Shown here piece by piece: positions 63,713 through 64,000 of a DNA stretch of 64,000 nucleotides. Position numbers and translations under genes: made by a program. Numbering within the stretch: the first letter of the stretch is position 1; each line of letters opens with the position of its first letter. The notes under the pieces were generated by a model that worked only from the letters and a program-made list of their open reading frames with translations, made no database searches and was not told where the DNA came from. The stretch is from Hemibagrus wyckioides (Eukaryota > Chordata > Actinopteri > Siluriformes > Bagridae), in contig NC_080712.1 of assembly GCF_019097595.1 (NCBI RefSeq), forward strand, positions 24,633,146 through 24,697,145, written 5' to 3'.

Positions 63713-64000
63713 CTGTAACAAGACATGGAAGAGTTCATATCAGGAAGATGAGTTAAGCACTGTACGACAAAATACAATGTAGGAAGGAGGTTTTTGAACA
63801 TTTCATGAATCGATGGAATGGTTTGTGGAAACATCACAGTTTGTCATCCCTACACTGAATTGCCTGCAGTGCATGAATACGGCAAGAGAAAAAAATACTG
63901 AATATTTTGATAGATAATACAAAATAGAGGCATCTAACTTAATTACAGAATACTGAAACACCACAACAGAACTGGTGTTACTTTAGCACAAACTGCTGTT
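63713..64000. other. phf10 intron 5' of the first visible exon
   Basis: No upstream phf10 exon was recognised before the window end. The N-terminal exons and promoter must lie further right. Confidence 0.5.

Overview
This window is vertebrate nuclear DNA, almost certainly from a teleost fish. The genes have GT-AG introns and canonical polyadenylation signals, and the intergenic DNA carries the Tc1/mariner, hAT, LINE, Ty3/gypsy and tRNA-SINE relics usual in ray-finned fish. An ostariophysan (catfish- or carp-like) source is my guess from the repeat families and the deltaD-like ligand; the sequence does not prove it. No CRISPR array, prokaryotic operon, tRNA or rRNA gene was seen.

Layout. (1) 454-6328, minus strand: the 5' coding part of fam120b (XPG-like constitutive coactivator of PPAR-gamma family); five coding exons are resolved and the 3' end lies off the left edge. 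(2) 6.3-11.0 kb: the intergenic space between two head-to-head genes, with CpG-richer, ETS-, SOX- and E-box-containing candidate regulatory DNA. (3) 11378-15423, plus strand: a complete Notch-ligand gene, best matched to deltaD (dld, a DLL1 co-orthologue). It has 11 coding exons and 719 aa, with a TATA box, an octamer, a potential G-quadruplex and four short uORFs in the predicted leader. (4) 16-51 kb: a roughly 35-kb stretch without a recognisable cellular gene. It holds a Ty3/gypsy relic split by a LINE, a second LINE relic, at least five Tc1/mariner relics, a SINE, long TA microsatellites and several non-repetitive patches that look like candidate conserved regulatory elements. (5) 51.0-63.7 kb, minus strand: phf10 (BAF45a, a PBAF subunit). 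The last ten coding exons are resolved and the 5' end lies beyond the right edge. Two hAT-type insertions with perfect 8-bp target duplications and a Tc1 relic sit in its introns.

FAM120B, DLL1 and PHF10 lie together at human 6q27, so the window is a fish version of that block. A developmental ligand flanked by broadly expressed neighbours and a gene-poor interval is the usual form of a genomic regulatory block; that reading is inference.

The most useful observations are: an intron read-through in phf10 that would replace both PHD fingers by a tail fitting the phosphorylation-dependent SUMOylation motif; tandem in-frame phf10 splice donors; a 69-bp segment of a candidate enhancer copied 1.2 kb away into a LINE relic; clustered proneural-type E-boxes inside and around dld; and the uORF-rich dld leader. 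I found no convincing wholly new multi-gene system.
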